Of a stretch of DNA of 64,000 nt, positions 49,721 through 58,713 are shown one piece after another (position 1 is the stretch's first letter; each line of letters opens with the position of its first letter). This DNA comes from CAWCQC01 sp963819905 (lineage in GTDB: Bacteria; Actinomycetota; Thermoleophilia; Gaiellales; Gaiellaceae). Below the pieces are notes generated by a model that was not told the origin of the DNA, ran no database searches, and worked only from the letters and a program-made list of their open reading frames with translations. The stretch is taken from assembly GCA_963819905.1 (NCBI GenBank), contig CAWFXP010000009.1:124001-188000 (forward strand). The letters are read 5' to 3'. The translations under genes and the position numbers were made by a program.

Positions 49721-50608
49721 TCAGGCGACTCGCTCGGCCGCGAACGCAACGAAGGCGTCCGCGGCCCGGGTCGGCGTACGCCCGGCCGCCCGAACGAGGT
49801 AGATCTGCCTCGACGGGGCCACCCCCTCCACCGTCGCGACTCCCATCGTCCCCGCGACGAGCTCGTCCTCGAGCGCCGTGCGCGAGATGAAGCCGACGCC
49901 AAAGCCTGCGGCGATCGCGCTCTTGACCGACTCCTGGAGCCCGAGCTCGAGGCGTGCCGCCGGGCGCACGCGTGCCCGGGCGCGGCGCAGCTCGTCGTCG
50001 ACGACCTGCCGGACACCGGCTCCCGCCTGCATCTCGATCAGCGTCTCCGTGGCGAGCTCGTCCACCTCCACGCTCCGACCTGCGAAGCGATGCCCGGCCG
50101 GCACCGCGAGGACGATCTCGTCGCGGACGAGCGGCTCGAAGACGAGCGCGCGCGCGCGCCGCGCCGCGCCCACGATTCCGAGCTCGAGCTCCCGCTCGCC
50201 GACCCTGTCGATGACGGACTGGGTGTCCGAGATCGCGAGCCTCACCTCGACGCCGGGGTACGCCTCCCCGAACTCACAGAGAAGCCTCGGGACGAGGCGG
50301 CCGCCCGGCCCGGTCGACGAGCCGATCGCCAGCCGCCCACGCACCTCGCCCTCGCCGGCGTCCAGCTCGTCGAGGAGTTGCTGCTCCGCCTGCAAGAGCC
50401 GCCGTGCTCCCGCATAGACGCGCAGGCCGGCCTCGGTCGGCTCGACGCGTCGTCCGGAACGATCGAGCAGCTTGGTTCCAAGCCGCTCCTCGAGCGCCCG
50501 GACCTGCAGGCTCACCGCCGGCTGCGTGACGCCGAGCCGCTCGGCCGCCTGGCTGAAGCTGCGGCGCTCGACCACGCTGCAGAACGCTGCAAGCTGGCGC
50601 GTATCCAT
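49721..50608 (-). CDS. LysR-family transcriptional regulator
   Basis: 295 residues: winged helix 1-60 (FCSVVERRSFSQAAERLGVTQPAVSLQVRALEERLG), then a periplasmic-binding-like effector domain (RLAIGSSTGPGGRLVPRLLCEFG, GVGFISRTALEDEL). Full family length. ATG with CATAAT 8 nt upstream. LysR proteins often control sulfur assimilation (CysB, CysL), so it is a candidate for the cys operon to its left, but it could control any local gene. No target site could be assigned. Confidence 0.9.
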   Translation of the reverse strand: MDTRQLAAFCSVVERRSFSQAAERLGVTQPAVSLQVRALEERLGTKLLDRSGRRVEPTEAGLRVYAGARRLLQAEQQLLDELDAGEGEVRGRLAIGSSTGPGGRLVPRLLCEFGEAYPGVEVRLAISDTQSVIDRVGERELELGIVGAARRARALVFEPLVRDEIVLAVPAGHRFAGRSVEVDELATETLIEMQAGAGVRQVVDDELRRARARVRPAARLELGLQESVKSAIAAGFGVGFISRTALEDELVAGTMGVATVEGVAPSRQIYLVRAAGRTPTRAADAFVAFAAERVA

Positions 50609-50616
50609 AAGCGTTC

Positions 50617-50622
50617 ATTATG
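50617..50622 (-). promoter_or_regulatory. Predicted -10 element of the lysR gene (CATAAT)
   Basis: Minus strand, 8 nt before the ATG, matching the leaderless spacing seen elsewhere. Confidence 0.42.
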
Positions 50623-50645
50623 CACGCGCACAGCCTGAGCGGAGG

Positions 50646-51083
50646 TCAGCCCGGCGACTCGACGCTGACCGGCTCGCCGCGCAACGCTACCCGCAGGCGG
50701 ACGAGGGCGAGCACGAGAAGCACGGCCATGACCGCATCGCTGCCGATGCACCACTGGCAGACGGCATCGATGATCGCGAGCTGCGCGTAGAGGAGGAACA
50801 TGGCGAACGCGAAGCCGACAAGCGTGAGCGCTCCGCCGACCACGGCGCCGGCCTCACCGCGAACGAAGGCCGACCCGAGGATCAGCAGGTAGCCGATGAG
50901 CCCGACGAGGGCCACAGGCACACCCGCGACCTCGGCGTAGGACGAGCTCTGCACCTTCTCGCAGCCGCCGGTCGAGCAGGCTACCGAGCCACCCGAGTAG
51001 CGCACGTAGGTCAGGTAGGCGGCGATGCCCACGCCGACCGCCGCGACGATGCCGACGGCGACGCGGACGCCCCGCTCGCTCAC
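50646..51083 (-). CDS. VKOR-family disulfide-forming membrane protein
   Basis: 145 residues with four membrane helices and the four expected cysteines: Cys36 and Cys41 (ACSTGGCEKV) in the loop and Cys109-X-X-Cys112 (AVCQWCIGSD) in the last helix; also the Ser that binds quinone-type electron carriers in the SSYAEVAGVPVALVGL segment. Reoxidises a DsbA-like thioredoxin and passes electrons to quinone. The GTG start overlaps the DsbA-like stop (GTGA), the normal actinobacterial pairing. Confidence 0.92.
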   Translation of the reverse strand: MSERGVRVAVGIVAAVGVGIAAYLTYVRYSGGSVACSTGGCEKVQSSSYAEVAGVPVALVGLIGYLLILGSAFVRGEAGAVVGGALTLVGFAFAMFLLYAQLAIIDAVCQWCIGSDAVMAVLLVLALVRLRVALRGEPVSVESPG

Positions 51084-51850
51084 TGCCCGAGCTGCTCGTC
51101 GATCGCCGTGGTGAAGGTCTCGACGTCGAGCTTCGTGACTCCGATCGACTCGAGCTCACCGCCGGTCGGCCCGATCTGGAAGTACGGCGTGCCGTTCACC
51201 TCGGCTGCCTGGGCCGCCTGGACGTCCGCGGCGACCGCGTCCTCGGATGCGGCCGCTTCCGTGTCCGCGGTCCACTTCTCGGTGGCGAGCCCGGGGATTG
51301 CGCCGCCAATCGCAGCCAGGAGCTCGTCGGTCACCCAGCCCTCGTTCTCGCCGCCCTGGCTCGCGTACAGGAGATCGACGACGTTCCACGCCTTCCCCTG
51401 GAGGGCGGCCGCGTGGATCGCCCGCGACGCCGTCAGCGAGTCTTCGCCGATGAAGGGGAACGTCTTGAAGACGATCTTCACGTCGCCGTTTCGCACGTAG
51501 GGATCGACGATGCTCGGCAGGACCTCGGTGTTGAACTGCTGGCAGAACGGACACTGGGGATCGGCGAACTCGACAAGCGTCACGGGCGCCTCCGGATCGC
51601 CGAGCGTCATGCCCTCCTGTGGGATGTCGGCGAACAGCTGCTCCGTCGCGGTGCCGTCGACCGCGGCGGGCGACGAGTCGTTGCTGTCACCTCCGACGAC
51701 GCTCGTGACTATGAGCGCCACGGCGGCAACGACGACGACCGCCGCAACCCCGACGTAGACCCAGAACCGGTTGGACGCTCCGCTGCTTCCGCGTACCGGC
51801 GGCGGGGTCTTCGAGGCGGCGCGAGCCTTGCGGGCGGTCTTCTTCGACAC
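51080..51850 (-). CDS. DsbA-like thioredoxin-fold oxidoreductase, membrane-anchored
   Basis: 256 residues: a basic N-terminus (MSKKTARKARAAS), a membrane anchor at about 31-52, then a thioredoxin/DsbA domain with Cys100-Pro-Phe-Cys103 (DPQCPFCQQF) and the cis-Pro region NGTPYFQIG. Makes disulfides in exported proteins with VKOR as partner. GTG start chosen because CATACT lies 7 nt upstream and the N-terminus is typical; an ATG eight codons up (51874) is possible. Confidence 0.9.
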   Translation of the reverse strand: MSKKTARKARAASKTPPPVRGSSGASNRFWVYVGVAAVVVVAAVALIVTSVVGGDSNDSSPAAVDGTATEQLFADIPQEGMTLGDPEAPVTLVEFADPQCPFCQQFNTEVLPSIVDPYVRNGDVKIVFKTFPFIGEDSLTASRAIHAAALQGKAWNVVDLLYASQGGENEGWVTDELLAAIGGAIPGLATEKWTADTEAAASEDAVAADVQAAQAAEVNGTPYFQIGPTGGELESIGVTKLDVETFTTAIDEQLGQ

Positions 51851-51857
51851 CGCGACA

Positions 51858-51863
51858 AGTATG
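51858..51863 (-). promoter_or_regulatory. Predicted -10 element (CATACT) of the DsbA-VKOR operon
   Basis: Minus strand, 7 nt before the GTG at 51850. Confidence 0.38.
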
Positions 51864-51932
51864 CCGACCGGCATGCCGAAGTCGCGTCGGTAACGGGCCG
51901 CGGCGGTGCTTCGGAAAACCCGCAGGGCCGAA

Positions 51933-51961
51933 GTGACGGTCGCCAGCCCGGGGAATATGAT
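51933..51961 (+). promoter_or_regulatory. Predicted promoter (GTGACG, 17 bp, TATGAT) of the sugar transferase
   Basis: TATGAT at 51956-51961 is the best -10 in this gap and GTGACG at 51933 fits a -35. The GTG at 51971 is 9 nt further, favouring that start over the GTG at 51965. Confidence 0.5.
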
Positions 51962-51970
51962 CCGGTGCGC

Positions 51971-52660
51971 GTGAGCGCCGAGACCCTTGCCGAGCGCTAC
52001 GCCCGGCTTGCGGGCGAAGACGTTCGCCACCGCCGGGTCGACGTGGCTCTGCGCGCGCTCGACGTCCTCGTCTCCGGAGTCTTCTTCCTCCTCTTCCTTC
52101 CGGTAGCGATCGTGATCGCGCTCGCCATCCGGCTGAGCTCGGGCAGCCCGGTGCTCTATCGCGGCCCGCGGGTCGGGCGCTACGGGACCGTGTTCACGAT
52201 GATGAAGTTCCGGACGCTCACCGCCGACGCCGAGACGCGACTCGGGCCGTACTGGGGCGCCGAGCTCGACAGGCGCACGGGATCGGAGGTGACCGGGCTC
52301 GGGCGGTGGCTTCGCGCCTCCCAGCTCGACGAGGTTCCGCAGCTTTGGAACGTGCTCCGGGGTGACATGAGCATCGTCGGTCCCCGCCCCGTTCGACCGG
52401 CGTTCTTCGAGGAGCTCTGCGCGGAGATCCCGCAGTACTGGCAGCGCCTCGTCGTGAGACCGGGGCTGACGGGATTCGCCCAAACACGCATGGGGCGCGA
52501 GCCGTCCTGGGGCGAGAAGCTCGCCCACGATCTCGAGTACGTCGCCGACCGCTCGGTCGGCCTCTACCTGCGCGTGGTCGGCGCGACGATCCTGCGGGTC
52601 GTCCGGCAGTCGGCCTCGGCCGTCTGGGGTCTCCTCACGCACCGCTCGCGTTCCGGCTGA
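51971..52660 (+). CDS. Undecaprenyl-phosphate sugar phosphotransferase (second copy)
   Basis: 229 residues: a single N-terminal membrane helix (LRALDVLVSGVFFLLFLPVAIVI), then GSPVLYRGPRVGRYGTVFTMMKFRTL, RASQLDEVPQLWNVLRGDMSIVGPRPVRP, PGLTGFAQTRMG and a long C-terminal helix (LYLRVVGATILRVVRQSAS). Initiates a lipid-linked glycan, possibly of a different type from the one begun by the enzyme at 11252-11836. GTG at 51971 chosen from the promoter; GTG 51965 is two codons longer. Followed by a DUF354-type glycosyltransferase on the same strand. Confidence 0.9.
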   Translation: MSAETLAERYARLAGEDVRHRRVDVALRALDVLVSGVFFLLFLPVAIVIALAIRLSSGSPVLYRGPRVGRYGTVFTMMKFRTLTADAETRLGPYWGAELDRRTGSEVTGLGRWLRASQLDEVPQLWNVLRGDMSIVGPRPVRPAFFEELCAEIPQYWQRLVVRPGLTGFAQTRMGREPSWGEKLAHDLEYVADRSVGLYLRVVGATILRVVRQSASAVWGLLTHRSRSG

Positions 52661-52676
52661 GCCGACACCAAGCCTC

Positions 52677-52682
52677 TAGACT
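52677..52682 (+). promoter_or_regulatory. Predicted -10 element (TAGACT) of the DUF354-type gene
   Basis: Lies 8 nt before the GTG at 52691; leaderless spacing. Confidence 0.42.
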
Positions 52683-52690
52683 GCGCCTCC

Positions 52691-53701
52691 GTGCGCGTGT
52701 GGATCGACATGACCGCGCCGGCGCACGTCCTCGTGTTCCGGCCGCTGATCGCTCTCCTCAGGGAGCGCGGAGCCGAGATCGAGGTGACCGCACGGGAGTA
52801 CGCGCAGACCGTCGACCTCCTCGAGCGGCACGGAATCGAGGCGGCGCTGATCGGCCGGCACGGCGGCCGCTCGCGGACGGGAAAGCTGCGCGCGCTGACG
52901 TCTCGCCTGCCCGCGCTCCGGCGCTGGGCGGGTAAGCGGCGGTTCGACATCGCGCTCGCGCACGGCTCGCACGAGCTGACGCTGGCGGCCCGGCGGCTCG
53001 GCATGCCGAGCTCGACGACGTTCGACTACGAGTTTGCCACGGTTCAGCATCAGCTCGGGTGCAGGGCGGCGACGAAGGTCGTCGTCCCGGAGGCGATCCC
53101 GCCGGAGCGCCTGACCCCGTACGGCGTCCGCCCGCCGAAGCTCGTGCGCTACCCGGGGCTGAAGGAGGAGTACTACCTCGCCGACTTCGAGCCCGATCCC
53201 GGGGCGCTCGACGAGCTCCTCGTCGACCGCTCGAAGGTGCTGGTCGTCATCCGCACGCCACCGGACGTGTCCCTCTACCACCGCCGCTCGAATCCCCTGT
53301 TCCCGCAGGTGCTCGAGCACATCGGGCGCGACGACCGGGCGCGGGCGATCGTCGTCCCGCGCACCCGCGAGCAGCGGGACTACGTCAGGGCGCTCGCGCT
53401 GCCGTCCCTGATCGTCCCCGAGCGCGCGGTCGACGCCCAGAGCCTGATCGCCTTCGCCGACCTCGTCGTCTCGGCGGGAGGCACGATGAACCGCGAGGCT
53501 GCCGCGCTCGGCGTCCCCGTCTACACGACCTACGGCGGGCGCCTCGGCGGCGTCGACGAGGCGCTGATCAAAGAGGGCCGGCTGCGGCCGCTGACCGACC
53601 CGCGAGCCCTCGAGCTGGTCAAGCGCGACGGCCAGGGCGCGCGGGTTCGCCGCGATCCGGCTGAGATGCTGAAGCTGCTGCTGTCGGCGCTGCCGGGGTG
53701 A
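52691..53701 (+). CDS. DUF354-family glycosyltransferase-like protein
   Basis: 336 residues, GT-B-type fold: VWIDMTAPAHVLVFRPLIALLRERGAEI, EVTAREYAQTVDLLERHGIEA, HGSHELTLAARRLGMPS, TTFDYEFATVQHQ, YPGLKEEYYLADFEPD and the C-terminal nucleotide-binding LVVSAGGTMNREAAALGVPVYTTY. These are the DUF354 signatures. Family members are thought to be glycosyltransferases acting in surface glycan synthesis; activity untested. GTG start. Confidence 0.85.
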   Translation: MRVWIDMTAPAHVLVFRPLIALLRERGAEIEVTAREYAQTVDLLERHGIEAALIGRHGGRSRTGKLRALTSRLPALRRWAGKRRFDIALAHGSHELTLAARRLGMPSSTTFDYEFATVQHQLGCRAATKVVVPEAIPPERLTPYGVRPPKLVRYPGLKEEYYLADFEPDPGALDELLVDRSKVLVVIRTPPDVSLYHRRSNPLFPQVLEHIGRDDRARAIVVPRTREQRDYVRALALPSLIVPERAVDAQSLIAFADLVVSAGGTMNREAAALGVPVYTTYGGRLGGVDEALIKEGRLRPLTDPRALELVKRDGQGARVRRDPAEMLKLLLSALPG

Positions 53702-53717
53702 GGTCCCTTTCGGTGGG

Positions 53718-53824
53718 CCGGACGGGTCCGGCCCTACAGGGCCGCGGACCGGCGTTGGACCGGACGGGTCCGGCCCCTACATCCCCTGCCTGGTCGGGGC
53801 CGTAGGGGCGGGTCCTGACCCGCC
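53718..53824. repeat. Cluster of REP-like inverted GGTCC/GGACC units
   Basis: Two direct units end in CCGGACGGGTCCGGCCC(C)TAC (53718-53737 and 53760-53780), and a related unit lies in the opposite direction at 53802-53824 (GTAGGGGCGGGTCCTGACCC). Each contains a palindrome (CCGGAC-GG-GTCCGG or GCGGGTCCTGACCCGC). The cluster spans the 3' ends of the DUF354-type and UvrD-like genes and supplies the last codons of the latter. Confidence 0.5.
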
Positions 53825-55726
53825 CTCGTCGCGTAGCACCCCGAGCACCTCGTCGCCGTACCGATCGAGCTTGGTCGGGCCGACGCCGTGGACGGCGGCA
53901 AGCTCGCCGCGAGTCGCCGGTCGCGCGACGGCGATCGCCGCGAGCGTCTTGTTGTCGAAGACGACGTACGCCGGAACACCGTCCTCCCTCGCCCGCTCGA
54001 GACGCCAGGCCCGCAGCGCCGTGAACACGGGGCCGTCCTCCCCGGTGGGCAACGCAACCTCTTCTCTCGACCTCCCGCCGGATCGGGCGGCGGGCGCGGC
54101 TTGCAGGCCGAGCTCGTCGAGAAAGCGGCTCGGCTTCTTCCCCGACCAGGAGAGAGCGAGCAGGCGCTTGGCACGCGTCAGGCCGACGTAGAGCAACCGG
54201 CGCTCCTCGGCGAGCGCCTCGTCGGTTCGCGCCTGCTTGAAGGGCAGCTCACCCTCGACGAGGAACGGGAGAAAGACGACCTCGAACTCGAGGCCCTTGG
54301 CTCTGTGGTAGGTGAGCAGCTGGACGCCGCGTCCTGCGCCCTCCGATCCGAAACGCGCCTCGAGATCGGAGACGAAGTCCGACACGGACGCGTCCCCCGG
54401 GAGCGCCGCCGCGAGATCGACGAGGCGGCGGAGGTCCTCCTGGAACGTGACGCCGTCGTCGCCGAGACCCTCGGGGATCGGATCGACGAGCCCGGCCGCC
54501 TGCGCGGCCACCTCGACCGTGCCGGCTGCCGGCTCGTCGCCGGAACGGCGCAGCAAGCGGAGCACGGCCCGGGCCGCCGGGCGCTGGAGGAACGCGCCGC
54601 CGCGAACCTGGTAGGGAATCCCGGCCGCAGCTAGGGGTCCTTCCAGGTCGTCCGAGCGTGCGTTCACACGGTAGAGCACGGCGATCTCGTCGTCCGCGAC
54701 CCCGTCCTCCCGAAGACGACGGATTCGCCCGACGATCTCGGCGACCTCCTCGTCGGTCGAAGCGAAGGGAGCGGAGGCCGGCTCCGGACCCGGCTCCAGT
54801 ACTGCGCGGAGCGTCTTCTCGGCGCCGCCCAGCCGGGGTACGAGCCGGTTCGCGAGCTCCAGAACCTGCGGCGTCGAGCGGTAGTTGTCCTCGAGCCTGA
54901 CCACCGCCGCCGTGGGAAACCGCGTCGGCATCGACAGGAGGTACTGCGGGGTGGCGCCGGTGAACGAGTAGATCGCCTGGTAGTCGTCTCCGACGACGCA
55001 GAGGTCGTCGCGCTCGCCGAGCCACAGGTCGAGCAGCGTCTGCTGTAGCAGGTTGACGTCCTGGTACTCGTCGACGGTAATCGCGCTGCACGCTCGCCGA
55101 AAGCCCTCGATCGCAGCCGGCGAGGACTCGTAGACGCGGACGAGGTGCTCGAGCACGTCCTCGAAGTCGATGCGTCCGCCGCCCCTCTTGCGTCGCTCGT
55201 AGTCACGGTAGATCCGGAGCATCAGGTCGGGCGGAACGGGTGGCTGGTGCCCGTCGAGGCCGTCGAGATACCGCTCCGGCGGCAATCGCCGGTTCTTCGC
55301 CCATTCGATCTCGGTTGCGAACTCGGCGAGCGGGCGGAACCGGTACGCCCGGTGAAGCGAACGCACGATCGGGGCGAGCAGGATCGCCTTCGAGGCGAGA
55401 ATCGATCCCGTCTCCGGTGCGAAGTGATGGAGCTGCGCGAGCGCGGTCGCGTGGAACGTCCTCGCCCGGACGCCGGCGACGCCGAGCGCCTGAAGGCGCT
55501 GGCGCATCTCGCCCGCCGCCTTGTCCGTGAACGTGACGGCGAGCAGCTCGCCGGGAGCGAACGCGCCGCTCGCGACCTGGTAGGCGATCCGGTGCGTGAT
55601 CGTCGTCGTCTTCCCCGAGCCCGCACCGGCGAGGATGCAGACCGGGCCGCGGACGGCCACGGTCGCCCGCCGCTGCTCGGGGTTGAGACCCGCGAGGATC
55701 CGCTCGGGATCGACCCCCGGCGGCAA
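53777..55726 (-). CDS. UvrD/PcrA-type DNA helicase with C-terminal HRDC domain
   Basis: 649 residues, SF1A helicase: Walker A GAGSGKTT at about 34-41, VTFTDKAAGEMRQRL, TVDEYQDVN (Walker B), VVGDDYQAIYSF, RLEDNYRS, YHRAKGLEFEVVF and VGLTRAKRLL. A C-terminal HRDC-like domain (VFDNKTLAAIAVARPATRGELAAVHGVG) is present, as in mycobacterial UvrD2. Role: DNA repair or recombination. Start is TTG at 55726; a CTG at 55735 overlapping the capD stop as CTGA is equally open. Its tail overlaps the repeat cluster. Confidence 0.92.
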   Translation of the reverse strand: MPPGVDPERILAGLNPEQRRATVAVRGPVCILAGAGSGKTTTITHRIAYQVASGAFAPGELLAVTFTDKAAGEMRQRLQALGVAGVRARTFHATALAQLHHFAPETGSILASKAILLAPIVRSLHRAYRFRPLAEFATEIEWAKNRRLPPERYLDGLDGHQPPVPPDLMLRIYRDYERRKRGGGRIDFEDVLEHLVRVYESSPAAIEGFRRACSAITVDEYQDVNLLQQTLLDLWLGERDDLCVVGDDYQAIYSFTGATPQYLLSMPTRFPTAAVVRLEDNYRSTPQVLELANRLVPRLGGAEKTLRAVLEPGPEPASAPFASTDEEVAEIVGRIRRLREDGVADDEIAVLYRVNARSDDLEGPLAAAGIPYQVRGGAFLQRPAARAVLRLLRRSGDEPAAGTVEVAAQAAGLVDPIPEGLGDDGVTFQEDLRRLVDLAAALPGDASVSDFVSDLEARFGSEGAGRGVQLLTYHRAKGLEFEVVFLPFLVEGELPFKQARTDEALAEERRLLYVGLTRAKRLLALSWSGKKPSRFLDELGLQAAPAARSGGRSREEVALPTGEDGPVFTALRAWRLERAREDGVPAYVVFDNKTLAAIAVARPATRGELAAVHGVGPTKLDRYGDEVLGVLRDEGGSGPAPTAPTRQGM

Positions 55727-55731
55727 CGCTC

Positions 55732-57606
55732 TCAGAGGGCGAGGTCGCGCTCGGCGAGAGGCACGCGCCTGGGCTCGCGGGCCATCGTTCCCAGCCGGGC
55801 GACGACCTCGAGCGTGTCGTCGGCCTCCATCAGCCGGATCAGCTCGGTGAGCTCGTCGTCGAACCAGACGGTGTCGACGCTCGGAGAGGCACAGCGGAAG
55901 ATCTTGGGATGCGTCGTCGGAGCCGCCTGCTCACCGTCGGCCCAGAGCTCCTCGTGCAGCTTCTCGCCGGGGCGAATCCCGATGAAATCGACCGCGATGT
56001 CCCGGCCCGGCTCCTTCCCCGAGAGCCGGATCATGTTGTGCGCGAGGTCGACGATCCTGACCGGCTCGCCCATGTCGAGCACGAAGACGTCGCCGGAGCG
56101 ACCGATCGCGCCCGCCTGGACAATCAGCTGGACCGCCTCCGGGATCGTCATGAAGTAGCGCGTCATCTCCGGATGCGTCACGGTCACGGGCCCACCGCGG
56201 GCGATCTGGCGGCGGAAGAGAGGAATGACGCTTCCCGACGAGGCGAGGACGTTGCCGAAGCGCACGGCCAGGAACCTCGTCTCCGTCCCGGGACGCTGGG
56301 CGGCCGTGTTGACGATCCACTCGCAGAGGAGCTTCGTCTGCCCGAGCACGTTCTTCGGGTTCACCGCCTTGTCCGTCGACACGAGAACGAAGGTACGAAC
56401 GCCGAACTCGGCCGCGACGTCGGCGACCACCTGTGTCGAGATGAGGTTGTTGCGCACCGATTCGAGCGGGTTTGCCTCCATCAGAGGGACGTGCTTGTAG
56501 GCCGCGGCATGGAAGACGACGGTCGGCCGGTAGCGCTCGAAGACCCTGCGGATCTTCGCCCGGTTCTTCACGTCGGCGAGCACGGGGACGACCGGCTTGA
56601 AGCCACGCTCGTACATGAGCTCGCGCTCGATCTCGACAAGCGAGTTCTCGGCATGCTCGACCAGCAGGATGCGCTCCGGTCCGACGGCCGCGATCTGGCG
56701 GCAGAGCTCGGCGCCGATCGATCCCCCGGCGCCGGTCACGACGACGGTCTCCCCAGCGAGGTAGCCGGCGACCACCTCGAGGTCGAGCTGCACCGGGTCG
56801 CGTCCGAGGACGTCCTCGACCTCGACCTGACGAAGCTGGCGCGCGAGGTGGAGATCCCCGGCGATCAGCTCGTACACCGACGGCAGCGTCTTGACCGGAA
56901 CGCCGGCGTCACGGCACGCGTTGACGATGCGCTGCCGAGTCTCGCCGGCCGCCGAGGGGATGGCGATGATCACCTCGTCCGGGTTCGAGTCGGCGATGAT
57001 CTTCGGCAGCTCGTCCGTCGTGCCGAGCACCCGGACGCCGTGCACCCGGAGGTTTTGCTTCCGCGGGTCGTCGTCGGCGAGGCCGATCGGCGTGTAGCCG
57101 AGCTCGGTGCTCTTCTGCATCTCCTTGATGATCAGCTGCCCGGCGTCCCCGGCACCGACGATCACTGCTTCGCGCCCGCTGGCCACGATCTTCCGGGGCC
57201 CCGGCCGCTCGATCAGCGTTCGCGCGAGCAGGCGGGCCCCCGCGACGAGCGCAAGCAGGATCAGCCAGTCGAGGACGACCACCGAGCGCGGCACGCGGAT
57301 ATCGGGCACCGGGTTGACGAGCCAGATGGCGAGCTCCGCGACGATGCACGCCACCGTCACACCCCGCACGACCGCCCACATGTCCTTGATCGACACGTAG
57401 CGCCACCAGTGGTTGTAGAGGCCGAAGAGCGCGAAGACGGCGAGCCCGAGCGGGATCACGACAGCGAACGACTCGACCATGAGCCGCTCGTAGAACACGG
57501 GGATGCCGGTGTCGAAGCGGAGCCAGAACGCGAGGTACCACGCCGCGGCGAGGAGGCCGGCGTCGACGACGACCTGCCAGATGCGGTACCGGCTGATGAA
57601 CTTCAT
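55732..57606 (-). CDS. CapD/WbpM-type nucleotide-sugar 4,6-dehydratase, membrane-bound
   Basis: 624 residues: four to five N-terminal membrane helices, a FlaA1/CapD-like Rossmann domain (AVIVGAGDAGQLIIKEMQ), then the catalytic SDR domain with TGAGGSIGAELCRQI near 290, HAAAYKHVPLMEANPLES, STDKAVNPKNVLGQTKLLCEW and RFGNVLASSGSVIP. Makes UDP-4-keto-6-deoxy sugars from UDP-GlcNAc. Catalytic Lys is kept; the Tyr of usual Y-X3-K is replaced by a Met-Lys pattern typical of this family. ATG start within ATGA overlap of the aminotransferase stop. Product probably feeds that DegT enzyme. Confidence 0.9.
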   Translation of the reverse strand: MKFISRYRIWQVVVDAGLLAAAWYLAFWLRFDTGIPVFYERLMVESFAVVIPLGLAVFALFGLYNHWWRYVSIKDMWAVVRGVTVACIVAELAIWLVNPVPDIRVPRSVVVLDWLILLALVAGARLLARTLIERPGPRKIVASGREAVIVGAGDAGQLIIKEMQKSTELGYTPIGLADDDPRKQNLRVHGVRVLGTTDELPKIIADSNPDEVIIAIPSAAGETRQRIVNACRDAGVPVKTLPSVYELIAGDLHLARQLRQVEVEDVLGRDPVQLDLEVVAGYLAGETVVVTGAGGSIGAELCRQIAAVGPERILLVEHAENSLVEIERELMYERGFKPVVPVLADVKNRAKIRRVFERYRPTVVFHAAAYKHVPLMEANPLESVRNNLISTQVVADVAAEFGVRTFVLVSTDKAVNPKNVLGQTKLLCEWIVNTAAQRPGTETRFLAVRFGNVLASSGSVIPLFRRQIARGGPVTVTHPEMTRYFMTIPEAVQLIVQAGAIGRSGDVFVLDMGEPVRIVDLAHNMIRLSGKEPGRDIAVDFIGIRPGEKLHEELWADGEQAAPTTHPKIFRCASPSVDTVWFDDELTELIRLMEADDTLEVVARLGTMAREPRRVPLAERDLAL

Positions 57607-58682
57607 CGCGCGGCTCCGACCGCCGCCGCAGCGAGCACGCGCTCGACGACCTGCTCCTGCTGGCCGGCCGAGATACCCGCCCAGAGCGGGAGGGCGAGGT
57701 TCTCGTGCGCAGCCCGCTCGGTCTCCGGAAGCGAGCCCGGCGCGTAGCCGAGCCGGCTGAACACCGGCTGCAGATGGAGCGGTGTCCGGTAGTACGCGGC
57801 GCAGGCGATCCCGGCTTCGCCGAGTGCCGTTGCCAGCGTCTCACGCTCCTGCGTGCGAACGACGTACAGGTGGTACACGTGGCCGGGCTCGTCGATCGGA
57901 AGCTCGCAGGCCTCGCCGAGGCCGAGTTCCGCATAGCGGGCGGCGGCCTCGCGGCGCGCGGCGTTCCAGGCGTCGAGTCTGGTCAGGAACAGGCGAAGCG
58001 CCGCCGCCTGGAGCTCGTCGAGGCGCGAGTTGTACCCGACGGCCTCGAACGTCTGCTTGTCGCGCGAGCCGTGGAAGCGGAGCAGGCGAACCCGCTCGGC
58101 CAGCGCGTCGTCGTCGGTCGCGACGAGGCCACCGTCGCCCAGGCCCGGGAGGTTCTTCGTGGGGAAGAAGCTGAACGTGGCCACGCGCCCGAGCGTCCCC
58201 GCGCCGAGCGCGCCGAAGGCCTGGGCGGCGTCCTCGACCACGGGAACGCCCTCGGGGAGGCCTGCGGTCGAGGCCGGGCGGCCGAAGAGGTCGACCGCGA
58301 CGATCGCCTTCGTCCGTGCGGTGACGCGCGCGGCGGCATCAGCCGGGTCCAGGTTCAGCGACTCGCGCTCGATGTCGCAGAAGACGGGCTTCGCCCCCCG
58401 CTGCGCGATTGCCTCCGCCGTTGCGTAGAACGTGAACGAGGGGCAGATCACCTCGTCGCCCGGTCCGATCCCCAGCGCGTCGAGCGCCAGGACGAGAGCG
58501 TCGGTGCCGTTCGCGACCCCGATCGCCCTGGCGACGCCGAGACGGTCAGCCGCTTCCTGCTCGAAGGCCTCGACGTTCGGTCCGAGGATGAAGCGTCCGG
58601 AGTCGATCACCTCGCCGAGCCTGTCCTTCAACTCGCCGAGGAGCGGGGCGTATTGCGCCCTGACGTCAACGAGCGGGATCAC
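57603..58682 (-). CDS. DegT/DnrJ/EryC1-type sugar aminotransferase
   Basis: 359 residues: IPLVDVRAQYAPLLGEL, NGTDALVLAL, CPSFTFYATAEAIAQRGA, VEDAAQAFGA (PLP Asp), FSFFPTKNLPGLGDGG with the PLP lysine Lys176, and the C-terminal YHLYVVRTQERETL. Transfers an amino group to a nucleotide 4-ketosugar, the expected product of the adjacent CapD. The GTG is preceded at 8 nt by TAGACT. Separate from the copy at 22527-23666. Confidence 0.92.
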   Translation of the reverse strand: MIPLVDVRAQYAPLLGELKDRLGEVIDSGRFILGPNVEAFEQEAADRLGVARAIGVANGTDALVLALDALGIGPGDEVICPSFTFYATAEAIAQRGAKPVFCDIERESLNLDPADAAARVTARTKAIVAVDLFGRPASTAGLPEGVPVVEDAAQAFGALGAGTLGRVATFSFFPTKNLPGLGDGGLVATDDDALAERVRLLRFHGSRDKQTFEAVGYNSRLDELQAAALRLFLTRLDAWNAARREAAARYAELGLGEACELPIDEPGHVYHLYVVRTQERETLATALGEAGIACAAYYRTPLHLQPVFSRLGYAPGSLPETERAAHENLALPLWAGISAGQQEQVVERVLAAAAVGAAR

Positions 58683-58690
58683 GAAGCGCC

Positions 58691-58696
58691 AGTCTA
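58691..58696 (-). promoter_or_regulatory. Predicted -10 element (TAGACT) of the DegT-CapD-UvrD group
   Basis: Minus strand, 8 nt before the GTG at 58682, close to the DedA stop. Confidence 0.45.
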
Positions 58697-58713
58697 CCCG
58701 GCAGCCGGCGGGA

